From NCBI GenBank assembly GCA_016193065.1, contig JACPSX010000144.1, positions 1 to 8,279 of the forward strand: DNA of 8,279 nt. The letters run 5' to 3'. Both the position numbers and the translations under genes were made by a program. This document shows positions 1-6,873 of this stretch, one piece after another (position 1 is the stretch's first letter; each line of letters opens with the position of its first letter). The stretch comes from Candidatus Tectimicrobiota bacterium. Lineage in GTDB: Bacteria > JACPSX01. Below the pieces are notes generated by a model. It had not been told where the DNA came from. It made no database searches and saw only the letters and a list, made by a program, of their open reading frames with translations.

Positions 1-1014
1 ACCCGGGCACTGGAATCCCACTCTCTGATCTCCATCATCCGGGAGGAAGTTATGGAACTGCCGGAGAGCGGCGTGGCCGTCGTGGCCACGGGTCCTCTGA
101 CTTCGGAACCCCTGGCCAACGCCATCCGCGAGATTACAGGCCGGGAATCCCTCTACTTCTACGACGCCATTTCCCCCATCGTGGAGGGAGCTTCCCTGAC
201 CCCCGAGCGCATCTTCCCGGCTTCCCGCTCCGACAAAGGGGACAATGATTACGTAACCTGCCCGCTCAACGAGGAAGAGTATTCCGTCTTCCAGCGGGAG
301 CTGGGCTCGGCCCACACGGTCCCCTTGCACGAGTTCGAGAAGGAAATCTACTTTGAGGGGTGTCTTCCCATCGAGGTGATTGCCAAACGGGGACGCGATA
401 CGATGGCTTTCGGCCCCATGAAGCCCGTGGGCCTGACGGATCCCCGCACCGGCGAGAGGCCATTTGCCGTGGTCCAACTGCGGAGGGAAGACCGCGAAGG
501 CACCATGTACAACCTGGTCGGTTTTCAGACCAAGTTGACGTACGGAGAACAGCTCCGCATCTTTCGCCTGATCCCCGGGCTTGAGCAGGCCGTTTTCCTG
601 CGCTATGGAAGTGCTCACCGGAATACTTTTATTAATTCTCCCCGGCTCCTGCACCGCACACTGCAGCTCAAGGGGCGGGAAAACCTCTTTTTCGCCGGGC
701 AAATTGTCGGTGTGGAAGGTTACGTGGAATCAGCCGCCATGGGGCTTGTGGCGGGCATTCATGCGGCCCGCTGGATCCGGGGCCTGCCGCTCGTCGACCC
801 TCCGGCCGTTACGGCTCACGGCTCCTTGCTGCGCTACATCAGCGCAGCGAACCCCCGGCATTTCCAGCCCATGAACGCGAACTACGGACTCTTCCTGGAC
901 CTGGATCGCAAGGTGCGCGATCGCAAAAGCCGCCATGCGGCCATTGCGTCCCGAGCGCTCCAGCATTGGAAGGACTGGCTGCAGAGGATGCAGAACCCGG
1001 AGGAGCCGGGATGA
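1..1014 (+). CDS. trmFO: Methylenetetrahydrofolate-tRNA-(uracil-5-)-methyltransferase TrmFO, 5' end missing
   Basis: TrmFO is a flavoprotein that makes 5-methyluridine at position 54 of the tRNA T-loop, using methylenetetrahydrofolate as carbon donor and FADH2 as reductant. The frame is already open at base 1 and reads TRALESHSLISIIREEV before the first ATG at 52, so that ATG is internal. The window holds 337 codons of a protein usually about 435-460 residues long; the N-terminal FAD-binding part lies upstream. Family signatures seen are VVATGPLTS, FYDAISPIV, the TCPLNEEEY segment, FEGCLPIE with a Cys codon at 361-363 (matching the second catalytic Cys, C226, of the Bacillus enzyme), HRNTFINSP, and FAGQIVGVEGYVESA near the FAD site. 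The stop overlaps the xerC start in an ATGA, so the two are probably translationally coupled. Identification rests on motifs and is strong. Confidence 0.95.
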   Translation, partial: TRALESHSLISIIREEVMELPESGVAVVATGPLTSEPLANAIREITGRESLYFYDAISPIVEGASLTPERIFPASRSDKGDNDYVTCPLNEEEYSVFQRELGSAHTVPLHEFEKEIYFEGCLPIEVIAKRGRDTMAFGPMKPVGLTDPRTGERPFAVVQLRREDREGTMYNLVGFQTKLTYGEQLRIFRLIPGLEQAVFLRYGSAHRNTFINSPRLLHRTLQLKGRENLFFAGQIVGVEGYVESAAMGLVAGIHAARWIRGLPLVDPPAVTAHGSLLRYISAANPRHFQPMNANYGLFLDLDRKVRDRKSRHAAIASRALQHWKDWLQRMQNPEEPG

Positions 1015-1910
1015 GGTCCCACGTTGAATCGTTCATCCGTCACCTCCAGGTGGAAAAAGGAGTCTCCGCCCACACCCTGCGTTCCTACCTGAGCGACCTG
1101 CGCCAGTTTGAAGATTTCCTGCGTTCTCTTTCCTTCGAATCGGCAGAGAAGGAGCCGGATCTCCGGGACATCGACGGGGTGACGTTGCGGTCCTTCCTGG
1201 GCACCCTCTACCAGCGCCGCCTGCAAAACAACACGGTGGCGCGCAAGCTCTCCACGCGGAAAAGCTTTTTCCACTTTCTGTGCCGCGAGAAGATCCTGGA
1301 CCATAACCCCGCCCGCCACGTGCTCTCGCCCAGAAGGCCCCAGTCTCTGCCGAACTTTGTCCCGGAAGCGGAGCTGGAGCGGTTCTTTGACGAACTGCGT
1401 CCGGTCAGCGAGGCGCAAGTACGGGACCGCGCCATTTTGGAGACCTTGTACGCCACCGGGGTCCGCATCGGAGAGTTGGTCTCCGCGAATCTGGGAGACC
1501 TCCAGGACGGCTGGCTCAGGGTGCTCGGCAAGGGCAGGAAGGAGCGCTTGGTCCCGGTGGGAGAGGCGGCCCTGGAGGCTATCGCCGCCTACCTTCCCGT
1601 GCGCCAGAGCTGGCTCGCTTCGGGGGAGGAGGCGTTGTTCGTGAACCGGCGCGGTCGCCGCCTGACTTCCCGCGGCATCCGCAACCTGGTCTACCATTAT
1701 CTGGAGGGGCGCGGCGTCAAGGGGAAGGTCGGCCCCCACTCCCTGCGCCACAGCATGGCCACCCATCTGTTGGACCGAGGGGCCGATTTGCGATCCATCC
1801 AGGAGATGCTGGGACACGCGAGCCTGGCGACCACCCAGCGCTATACTCACGTGACCCAGGAAAGATTAAAGGAGGTCTATGAAAAAGCACACCCCCGCGC
1901 GCGCAGTTGA
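1011..1910 (+). CDS. xerC: Tyrosine recombinase XerC
   Basis: This is a site-specific tyrosine recombinase of the XerC/XerD family, which resolves chromosome dimers at dif during division. The product is 299 residues, normal for the family. Residues about 1-90 form the SAM-like core-binding domain ([20 protein letters not shown]). The catalytic domain follows with the full set: R152 in [10 protein letters not shown]174 in GKGRKER, H243 and R246 in [13 protein letters not shown]269 in LGHAS, and nucleophile Y278 in RYTHV. The start at 1011 is chosen because GGAGGA lies about 7 bases upstream, it gives an ATGA overlap with trmFO, and the protein then begins at the usual family position; the frame opens at 966 but that adds 15 residues of trmFO shadow. 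XerC rather than XerD is inferred mainly from the trmFO-xerC-hslVU context and the KAHPRA end. Confidence 0.93.
   Translation: MRSHVESFIRHLQVEKGVSAHTLRSYLSDLRQFEDFLRSLSFESAEKEPDLRDIDGVTLRSFLGTLYQRRLQNNTVARKLSTRKSFFHFLCREKILDHNPARHVLSPRRPQSLPNFVPEAELERFFDELRPVSEAQVRDRAILETLYATGVRIGELVSANLGDLQDGWLRVLGKGRKERLVPVGEAALEAIAAYLPVRQSWLASGEEALFVNRRGRRLTSRGIRNLVYHYLEGRGVKGKVGPHSLRHSMATHLLDRGADLRSIQEMLGHASLATTQRYTHVTQERLKEVYEKAHPRARS
1868..1878 (+). promoter_or_regulatory. Strong Shine-Dalgarno-like sequence before the ATG at 1879
   Basis: AAAGGAGG at 1868-1875 lies only three bases before the ATG at 1879, closer than the usual 5-9 bases. The same bases encode the conserved KEVY of the XerC C-terminus, so the match may be partly coincidental. 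It is the main argument for starting hslV at 1879 rather than at the TTG at 1948. Confidence 0.45.
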
Positions 1911-2475
1911 CCCTCACCCCCCGTCTGCCGAGGGCTCGGGTGGTCTCTTGGTTCGAGGCACCACGATCCTGTCCGTTCGATACCAGGGGAAGGTGGTCAT
2001 GGCGGGCGACGGCCAGGTGACCGTCCGGACGACCGTGGTCAAGCATAATGCCGTCAAGGTGAAGAAGATTTACAAGGATCTGGTACTGGCTGGATTTGCC
2101 GGTGCTGCCGCCGATGCCCTGGCCCTGTTCGGGAAGTTCGAGGACAGATTGGAGGAGTACCGGGGAAATCTGGTGCGCAGCGCGGTAGAGCTCTCCAAGG
2201 ACTGGCGGACCGACCGAGTGCTGCGGCGATTGGAAGCACTGCTGGCCATAGCCGACCGGGATCACTCGCTCATCCTGTCGGGAACCGGGGATGTCATTGA
2301 GCCCGAGGATGGGATCCTCGCCATCGGGTCCGGGGGGACCTATGCCCTGGCGGCCGCCCGGGCCTTGCTGCAGCATTCGAGCCTCGATGCCCGGGGGATT
2401 GCCGAGGAAGCCATGCGGATCGCCGCCGACATCTGCATTTACACGAACAGCAAAATCATCATCGAGGAGCTGTGA
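1879..2475 (+). CDS. hslV: ATP-dependent protease peptidase subunit HslV (ClpQ)
   Basis: HslV is the proteolytic double ring of the cytoplasmic HslUV protease, an N-terminal-threonine peptidase related to proteasome beta subunits. Counting the mature protein from the Thr in GTTILSVR (residue 28 from this ATG), the expected catalytic residues are present: Thr1, Asp17 in AGDGQ and Lys33 in [42 protein letters not shown] and ICIYTN are also family blocks. The ATG start gives 198 residues with a 27-residue Pro/Gly-rich leader, partly encoded by bases shared with the xerC end. The in-frame TTG at 1948 would give 175 residues beginning MVRGTT, the normal family length and a normal short propeptide, but has only a weak ribosome site. 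The ATG has the better Shine-Dalgarno sequence and is listed here; the TTG is a serious alternative. hslU follows after 37 bases. Identity is certain, the start is not. Confidence 0.95.
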   Translation: MKKHTPARAVDPHPPSAEGSGGLLVRGTTILSVRYQGKVVMAGDGQVTVRTTVVKHNAVKVKKIYKDLVLAGFAGAAADALALFGKFEDRLEEYRGNLVRSAVELSKDWRTDRVLRRLEALLAIADRDHSLILSGTGDVIEPEDGILAIGSGGTYALAAARALLQHSSLDARGIAEEAMRIAADICIYTNSKIIIEEL

Positions 2476-2512
2476 TGGGGCGAGGGATATCACTCTTCTT
2501 AAGGAATGAACG

Positions 2513-3871
2513 ATGGAAGAATTGACCCCAGCCGAGATCGTGCGAGAACTGGATCGCTACATCGTGGGCCAGGCCGAGGCCAAGCGGGCCGTAGCAGTGG
2601 CGTTGCGGAACCGCTGGCGCCGCCAGCACCTGCCCCCCGAACTGCGGGAGGAAGTCGCCCCCAAGAACATCATCATGATCGGACCCACGGGCGTGGGCAA
2701 GACCGAGATTGCCCGGCGTCTGGCCCGGCTGGCCAGCTCCCCTTTTCTCAAGATCGAAGCCTCCAAGTTCACCGAGGTGGGCTATGTGGGCCGGGACGTG
2801 GATTCCATCATCCGCGATCTGGCGGAAATCGCCAAAAACATGGTGCGCCAGGAGAAAACCCAGGAGGTCCGGGAACAAGCCGCGGCCCATGCCGAGGATC
2901 GCCTCCTGGATCTGCTGCTCCCCTCCCCGCCGACTCTGACGAGGGACTTCGAGAAGGGGGAAGGGCTGGACGATCTGGGCCAGCAGCACTACTCTCAGAC
3001 CCGCGAGAAGTTCCGCTCCTACCTGCGCGAGGGAAAACTCCAGGACCGGGAGGTGGAACTGGAAGTGGCTGAACGGGGCATTCCCCTCATCGAGATCCTG
3101 CCGGGGTCCGGCATGGAAGAAATGGACATCCAGATCAAAGACATGCTCGGAAGCCTCTTCCCGCAGCGCAAGAAACGGCGCCGGGTCAATGTTCCCGAAG
3201 CCTTGAGGCTGCTGACGGAGCAAGAGGCCCAGAAGCTCATCGACATGGACAAGGTGATTCAAGAGGCCATCGAGCGCGTGGAGCAGAGCGGAATCGTTTT
3301 TCTGGATGAGCTGGACAAGGTGGCCGGACGGGAGGGAGGGCACGGGCCCGACGTTTCACGCGAAGGGGTACAGCGCGATCTCCTGCCCATCATCGAGGGC
3401 TCCACGGTGAGCACCAAGTACGGAGCTGTGCGCACGGACCACATCCTGTTCATTGCCGCCGGGGCCTTCCACGTTTCCAAACCCTCCGACCTGATCCCCG
3501 AACTGCAGGGACGCTTTCCCATCCGGGTGGAGCTCGAGTCCCTGAGCAAAGAGGACTTTATCCGCATCCTCACCGAGCCGCAAAATGCCTTAATCAAGCA
3601 GTACACGGCTCTGCTCGCCACCGAAGGGATCGAGATTCAATTTACCCCGGAGGCGATCGATGAGATTGCCTCCCTGGCGGCCCTGGTCAACGAGCGCACG
3701 GAAAACATCGGAGCCCGGCGCCTGCACACGGTCATGGAAAAACTCCTGGAAGAGATCTCCTTCCGGGGCCCGGAACTGCGGGGGCAGAAAGTCTCCATTG
3801 ACGCCGCCTACGTACGCAACCAACTCCAAAATCTGGCACAGGATCAAGACCTAAGCCGCTACATTTTGTAG
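2513..3871 (+). CDS. hslU: ATP-dependent protease ATPase subunit HslU (ClpY)
   Basis: HslU is the AAA+ hexameric unfoldase that recognises substrates, unfolds them with ATP and threads them into HslV. The product is 452 residues, close to the family's usual 440-460. Seen in order: an N-terminal [16 protein letters not shown] block, Walker A GPTGVGKT (57-64), the GYVG pore loop (90-93) that grips substrate, an intermediate (I) domain at roughly 110-245, Walker B IVFLDE (261-266), [11 protein letters not shown] with a likely arginine finger at R334, and sensor-2 NIGARR (398-403). The C-terminus LSRYIL is intact; in this family it inserts into HslV and activates it. The ATG at 2513 is preceded by AAGGA at 2501-2505, a good distance. 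Nothing looks damaged. It is the last gene of the trmFO-xerC-hslVU group, before a 157-base gap. Confidence 0.97.
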   Translation: MEELTPAEIVRELDRYIVGQAEAKRAVAVALRNRWRRQHLPPELREEVAPKNIIMIGPTGVGKTEIARRLARLASSPFLKIEASKFTEVGYVGRDVDSIIRDLAEIAKNMVRQEKTQEVREQAAAHAEDRLLDLLLPSPPTLTRDFEKGEGLDDLGQQHYSQTREKFRSYLREGKLQDREVELEVAERGIPLIEILPGSGMEEMDIQIKDMLGSLFPQRKKRRRVNVPEALRLLTEQEAQKLIDMDKVIQEAIERVEQSGIVFLDELDKVAGREGGHGPDVSREGVQRDLLPIIEGSTVSTKYGAVRTDHILFIAAGAFHVSKPSDLIPELQGRFPIRVELESLSKEDFIRILTEPQNALIKQYTALLATEGIEIQFTPEAIDEIASLAALVNERTENIGARRLHTVMEKLLEEISFRGPELRGQKVSIDAAYVRNQLQNLAQDQDLSRYIL

Positions 3872-3881
3872 GACGGGCGCT

Positions 3882-3912
3882 GGTTTATATGGTTTGTCTG
3901 GTTTGTTCGGTT
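3882..3912 (+). repeat. Degenerate 9-base tandem repeat (GGTTT units)
   Basis: Three consecutive 9-base units, GGTTTATAT, GGTTTGTCT and GGTTTGTTC (3882-3908), are followed by a partial fourth unit, GGTT. Each unit starts with GGTTT, and the second and third differ at two positions. It begins 10 bases after the hslU stop and is much richer in T than its surroundings. Function is unknown; simple slippage is the likeliest origin. Confidence 0.6.
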
Positions 3913-3926
3913 CCCCGCCCCGTCGT

Positions 3927-3989
3927 CGTCACCCCGGCGAAAGCCGGGGTCCAGTCCTCTTCTGGATTCCGGCTTGTGCCGGAATGACG
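3927..3989. repeat. 63-base palindromic intergenic repeat with two hairpins (REP-like)
   Basis: The element begins CGTCACCCCGGC and ends GCCGGAATGACG, which are near-perfect inverted copies, and it folds about a 7-base centre flanked by CCAG and CTGG. Each half is also a perfect 8-bp hairpin: ACCCCGGC with a GAAA loop (3931-3950) and ATTCCGGC with a TTGT loop (3966-3985). The halves differ at paired positions, but each hairpin keeps full pairing, so each stem looks maintained in its own right. It resembles the short GTCATTCC...GGAATCCAG palindromes dispersed through many proteobacterial genomes (from memory). It may act as a REP-type element or an RNA processing or attenuation structure between hslU and argB. 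Confidence 0.8.
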
Positions 3990-4019
3990 GAAACGTTTTG
4001 ATTTTGCGACATAGAGGAC

Positions 4020-4028
4020 GGGAGGACC
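4020..4028 (+). promoter_or_regulatory. Ribosome binding site for argB supporting a GTG start
   Basis: GGGAGG at 4020-4025 lies three bases before GTG at 4029. The spacing is short, but no ATG exists nearby in this frame, and the protein from GTG begins at the usual ArgB position ([17 protein letters not shown]). Confidence 0.6.
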
Positions 4029-5381
4029 GTGAGCATTAATCTGGCCAAAGCCCATACTCTGATCGAGGCGCTCCCCTACATCCGCACCTTTTCCGGGAAG
4101 ACCATCGTGGTGAAGTACGGCGGGGCCGCCATGGTGAACGAAGACCTCAAGCGCGATTTTGTTCTGGACGTGAGCCTGCTCCGCTACGTAGGAGTAAACC
4201 CCGTCATCGTCCACGGCGGCGGGCCCCAAATTGGAGAGACGTTGAAGCGGATGGGGAAGGAATCTACCTTTGTCCAGGGGATGCGGGTGACGGACGGGGA
4301 GACCATGGACATCGTGGAGATGGTGCTGGCGGGGAAGGTGAACAAGGAGATTGTCTCCCTGATCAACCAGCACGGCGGCAATGCCGTGGGACTGAGCGGC
4401 AAGGATGGCAACTTAATCCGCGCCTCCAAGCTCAACGTCACCGTCAGCTCGGAGCTCACGGGAATCCCCGAGATCATCGACGTAGGGATGGTCGGCAAAG
4501 TGGAATCCGTGAACCCTCAGATCATCGACGTTCTGGTCAAATCCGGTTTTATCCCCGTGATCTCCCCCGTCGGGGTGGGCGAAACCGGCGAGACGTACAA
4601 CATCAACGCGGACCTGGTGGCTGGAGAGGTGGCCGCGGCCCTCACCGCCGAGAAGCTGATCCTGCTCACGGACGTCCCCGGAATCCAGGACAAGAACCGG
4701 AACCTGATCTCCACCCTCACCCGCGCCGAGATCTCCACCCTCACCGCCGCCCAGGTGATCACCGGGGGAATGCTCCCCAAGGTCAGCGCCGCCCTCAGTG
4801 CCCTGGAGGCGGGAGTGGCCAAGGCACACATTATTGACGGCCGGATCCACCACGCCCTCCTGCTCGTCTATGAACCAAGGGGAACTGATCAACCTGTCGC
4901 AGACGTTCCTGGCCCGCACCTACGCTCCAGCTCCCGTGGTGCTGGTGCGAGGTCAGGGGTGCCGGGTCTGGGATGCAGATGGCAAAGAATACCTCGACTT
5001 CGTAGCGGGCATTGCGGTCCAAGCTCTGGGGCATTGCCATCCGAAGGTGGTGGAGGCGATCCGGGAACAGGCCAGCCGTCTCATGCACGTCTCCAACCTC
5101 TATTACATCGGCCGCGAGATCGAGCTAGCCCGCCTCCTGGTGGAAAATTCCTGCGCGGACCGGGTCTTTTTTTGCAACAGCGGCGCCGAGGCCAACGAGG
5201 CAGCCATCAAGCTGGCCCGCAAGTACTCCCGGGACCACTACGGGACCGATCGTTACGAGATTATCACCATGGCCAACTCCTTCCACGGCCGCACTCTCGC
5301 CACCCTGGCAGCCACGGGGCAGGAGAAGTTCCGCCTGGGCTTCGAGCCTTTACCTGCGGGTTTTTCCCATGTGCCGTTTAA
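4029..5381 (+). CDS. argB: N-acetylglutamate kinase ArgB; C-terminal tail and stop lost, frame runs into argD
   Basis: ArgB phosphorylates N-acetyl-L-glutamate, the second step of arginine synthesis and the usual point of feedback control. Residues 1-279 (to base 4865) are a good ArgB: an N-terminal helix as in arginine-sensitive enzymes ([12 protein letters not shown]), VVKYGGAAM with K29, [36 protein letters not shown] with D195, LLTDVPGI, and GGMLPK with K251. The family then continues HALLLE-IFTD-GIGT-I and stops. Here HALLL is followed by VYEPRGTD and by about 165 residues that are only the wrong-frame reading of argD, ending at 5381. So about 12-14 conserved residues and the stop are missing. 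A TGA at 4871-4873 in another frame, overlapping the argD ATG, is probably the old stop. The lost tail is part of the arginine site in sensitive kinases, so feedback is expected to be lost and activity may be too. The gene is certain, its functional state is not. Confidence 0.85.
   Translation: MSINLAKAHTLIEALPYIRTFSGKTIVVKYGGAAMVNEDLKRDFVLDVSLLRYVGVNPVIVHGGGPQIGETLKRMGKESTFVQGMRVTDGETMDIVEMVLAGKVNKEIVSLINQHGGNAVGLSGKDGNLIRASKLNVTVSSELTGIPEIIDVGMVGKVESVNPQIIDVLVKSGFIPVISPVGVGETGETYNINADLVAGEVAAALTAEKLILLTDVPGIQDKNRNLISTLTRAEISTLTAAQVITGGMLPKVSAALSALEAGVAKAHIIDGRIHHALLLVYEPRGTDQPVADVPGPHLRSSSRGAGARSGVPGLGCRWQRIPRLRSGHCGPSSGALPSEGGGGDPGTGQPSHARLQPLLHRPRDRASPPPGGKFLRGPGLFLQQRRRGQRGSHQAGPQVLPGPLRDRSLRDYHHGQLLPRPHSRHPGSHGAGEVPPGLRAFTCGFFPCAV
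4864..4873 (+). other. argB: Probable deletion scar at the argB/argD junction
   Basis: The conserved ArgB sequence ends at CTC 4863-4865, and five bases later the argD ATG (4870) begins. The ATGA at 4870-4873 has the form of a normal 4-base gene overlap, but its TGA is not in the argB frame. No Shine-Dalgarno sequence precedes argD here. A deletion of about 37 bases, removing the end of argB, would explain the missing tail, the missing stop, the frame change and the lost argD ribosome site together. The size is inferred from family length. Confidence 0.6.
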
Positions 5382-5929
5382 CGATCTGGCGGCTCTGGAA
5401 AAGGCTCTCACCCCCCGCACCTGCGCGGTCATGCTGGAGCCCATTCAGGCCGAGGGGGGGGTGATTGTGGCGGACCGGGAATACCTCAAGAAAGTCCGGG
5501 AGCTCTGCGACCGGAGAAATCTCCTCCTGATCTTTGATGAGGTCCAGGTGGGGACGGGGCGCACGGGCCACTTGTTCGCCTACGAACATTACGGAGTCGA
5601 GCCCGACATTTTTACTCTAGCCAAGGCCCTCGGGGGCGGTACCGCGATTGGAGCCATGCTGGCCAAAGAGGCTGTGAGCGAATCCTTCGGTCCCGGTACC
5701 CATGCCTCGACCTTCGGCGGGAACCCTCTGGCCTGTGCCGCCGCGATTGCCGTGGTCCGCGAGCTGCTGGAGGGGAACCACCTGTCTCAATGCCGGAAAA
5801 TGGGGGCTTACCTGACGGAGCGCCTGGTCACTTTGCAAAAAAAGCACCCCCCCCCTGGTGGTCAGCGAGAGGGAAGTAGACGAATTCGTGTCTTGCCTCG
5901 ATGAGGTTCTGGGAGAGGTGAGAGCGTGA
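4870..5929 (+). pseudogene. argD: Acetylornithine aminotransferase ArgD, internally deleted and frameshifted
   Basis: ArgD is a PLP-dependent class III aminotransferase that converts N-acetylglutamate semialdehyde to N-acetylornithine. From ATG 4870 the first 327 residues are normal: [46 protein letters not shown] (PLP phosphate region), FDEVQVGTGRTG, PLP lysine K252 in TLAKALGGG, and THASTFGGNPLACAAA. After LQKKHP the zero frame degrades into PPGGQREGSRR and stops at 5904. From 5855 another frame gives LVVSEREVDEF...[11 protein letters not shown], the genuine family C-terminus, stopping at 5929 in a GTGA overlap with argF. About 45-50 residues are missing, including the RGxGLMxGxEL block and the LRFxPP block whose Arg binds the substrate carboxylate in related enzymes. 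One base fewer in the C9 tract (5847-5855) would restore the frame but not the lost block. Probably non-functional if the sequence is correct. Confidence 0.85.
5837..5863 (+). other. argD: A7 and C9 homopolymer runs at the argD lesion
   Basis: Seven A (5837-5843) are followed by GCA and nine C (5847-5855), then TGGTGGTC. In the argD frame the first run reads A AAA AAG, the classical -1 slippery heptamer. The family would have KHP-LVV here and PP-LVV about 45 residues later, so both ends of the missing segment could have ended in CCCCTGGTGGTC-like DNA. Deletion between such short direct repeats would leave exactly one copy, as seen. Homopolymers of this length are also error-prone in sequencing. 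Confidence 0.6.
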
Positions 5930-6873
5930 AACGGGATCTCCTGTCCCTGGCGGATCTGGAGCGCGAAGAAATCCTCCACATCTTCAGCCTGACCCGGCGG
6001 CTCAAAGAGAAAGGTGAAGAAGCCAAGCGCCTCTCCCTGCTGCGGGGCAAGGTCCTGGGCCTTATCTTCCACAAGCCTTCCATGAGGACCCGGGTCTCCT
6101 TCGAAGTGGCCATGGTGCACCTGGGGGGTCACGCCATGCTTTTGGGAAACTCCGAAATCCTCCTGGGCGAAAGGGAATCCGTGGCCGATGTGGCCCGGGT
6201 GCTCTCCGGTTATATGGACGGCCTGGTCATCCGGACCTTCGATCAGGCCCTGGTGGAGGAGGTGGCAAGCTGCACCTCCATCCCCGTCATCAACGGTCTG
6301 ACCGATCTCCTGCACCCTTGCCAGATCCTGGCCGCTCTCTACACGATCCAGGAGCGCCTGGGACGCCTGCAGGGACTTAAGGTGGTTTACGTCGGGGACG
6401 GGAACAACGTGGCCCATTCCTGGCTCCTGGGCGCCGCCAAGATGGGGCTCGATCTGACCATTGCCTGCCCACCCGAGTACCGCCCGAACCCTCAAATCTT
6501 CAGCCGGGCCTTGAACTTGGCCCTGACGACCGGCAGCAAGCTCATGGTCCTCGACAACCCACTGGAAGCGGTGCGGGGTGCGCACATCATCTACACGGAC
6601 GTCTGGGCCAGCATGGGACAGGAGCAGGAGAAAGAGGACAGAGCCAAAGCATTCTCCCCCTATCAGGTGAACGCGGCCCTGCTGAAGGCCGCGGGGGAAC
6701 AGGCTTACGTCATGCACTGCCTGCCGGCACACCGGGGGGAGGAAATCATCTCCGAGGTCATTGACGGACCCCGGTCTCTGGTGTGGGAAGAGGCCGAAAA
6801 CCGTCTCCACGTGCAGAAAGCGATCTTGATCTGGTTGCTGGGGGGAGAAAAGGCAGAAAAGGAGTTCGCATGA
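5926..6873 (+). CDS. argF: Ornithine carbamoyltransferase ArgF
   Basis: ArgF transfers carbamoyl from carbamoyl phosphate to ornithine, giving citrulline in the cytoplasm. The 315-residue product is full length. The carbamoyl phosphate loop is KPSMRTR (50-56), with Met in place of the second residue of the common STRT. HPCQ (130-133) completes that site. [14 protein letters not shown] (153-166) opens the ornithine domain, D225 with SMG (229-231) is the ornithine-binding signature separating it from aspartate carbamoyltransferase, and HCLP (264-267) carries the catalytic Cys loop. The GTG start at 5926 overlaps the argD stop frame as GTGA and has a GGGAGAGG-type ribosome site about 8 bases upstream. 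The gene ends in an ATGA overlap with argG. Acetyl- or succinylornithine transcarbamylase is less likely, because DxxxSMG is intact and argF sits among linear-pathway arg genes. Confidence 0.95.
   Translation: MKRDLLSLADLEREEILHIFSLTRRLKEKGEEAKRLSLLRGKVLGLIFHKPSMRTRVSFEVAMVHLGGHAMLLGNSEILLGERESVADVARVLSGYMDGLVIRTFDQALVEEVASCTSIPVINGLTDLLHPCQILAALYTIQERLGRLQGLKVVYVGDGNNVAHSWLLGAAKMGLDLTIACPPEYRPNPQIFSRALNLALTTGSKLMVLDNPLEAVRGAHIIYTDVWASMGQEQEKEDRAKAFSPYQVNAALLKAAGEQAYVMHCLPAHRGEEIISEVIDGPRSLVWEEAENRLHVQKAILIWLLGGEKAEKEFA
6857..6869 (+). promoter_or_regulatory. Ribosome binding site that fixes the argG start
   Basis: AAAAGGAG at 6857-6864 lies five bases before ATG 6870. The frame is open upstream to 6783, but those 29 codons are argF shadow, so this site decides the start. 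Confidence 0.75.

Larger units (their letters stand above)
3872..4028. other. Intergenic gap between hslU and argB
   Basis: These 157 bases separate the protease genes from the arg operon and contain no credible gene. From left to right they hold a degenerate 9-base tandem repeat, a CGTC-rich run, a 63-base palindromic repeat, and an AT-richer stretch (about 3991-4014) before the argB ribosome site. An arg promoter would be expected somewhere here, but I could not identify a convincing -35/-10 pair or an ArgR operator. No T-tract terminator follows either hairpin. Confidence 0.8.

Noticed and set aside
882-1850. Antisense open frame of 322 codons opposite xerC
   Set aside because: xerC on the + strand has every catalytic residue; the antisense product shows no motif and is composition-driven.
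2459-3343. Antisense open frame of 294 codons opposite hslU, and a 188-codon + frame at 2506-3072
   Set aside because: Both are shadows of the complete hslU frame, with no domain-like sequence.
3882-3912. CRISPR-like repeats
   Set aside because: The units are 9 bases and directly adjacent, with no spacers.
3931-3985. Rho-independent terminator for hslU
   Set aside because: The hairpins are strong but neither is followed by a T run; the element fits a dispersed palindromic repeat better.
4029-5381. A genuine ArgB fusion protein with a novel C-terminal domain
   Set aside because: The 165 or so extra residues are exactly the alternative-frame reading of well-conserved argD DNA, rich in Gly, Pro, Arg and Ser, so they are readthrough and not a domain.
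5838-5905. Programmed -1 frameshift at A AAA AAG producing functional ArgD
   Set aside because: The -1 frame stops after about 11 codons and does not contain the ArgD tail. The missing block would still be absent in any frame.
5617-6810. Long antisense open frame of 397 codons opposite argD and argF
   Set aside because: It is opposite an intact argF and a clear argD, its translation resembles no family I recognise, and long antisense frames are expected in GC-rich coding DNA.
5926-6873. argF as N-acetylornithine or N-succinylornithine carbamoyltransferase
   Set aside because: The D225...SMG ornithine signature and HCLP are intact and the product has normal length; only the SMRT loop is unusual.
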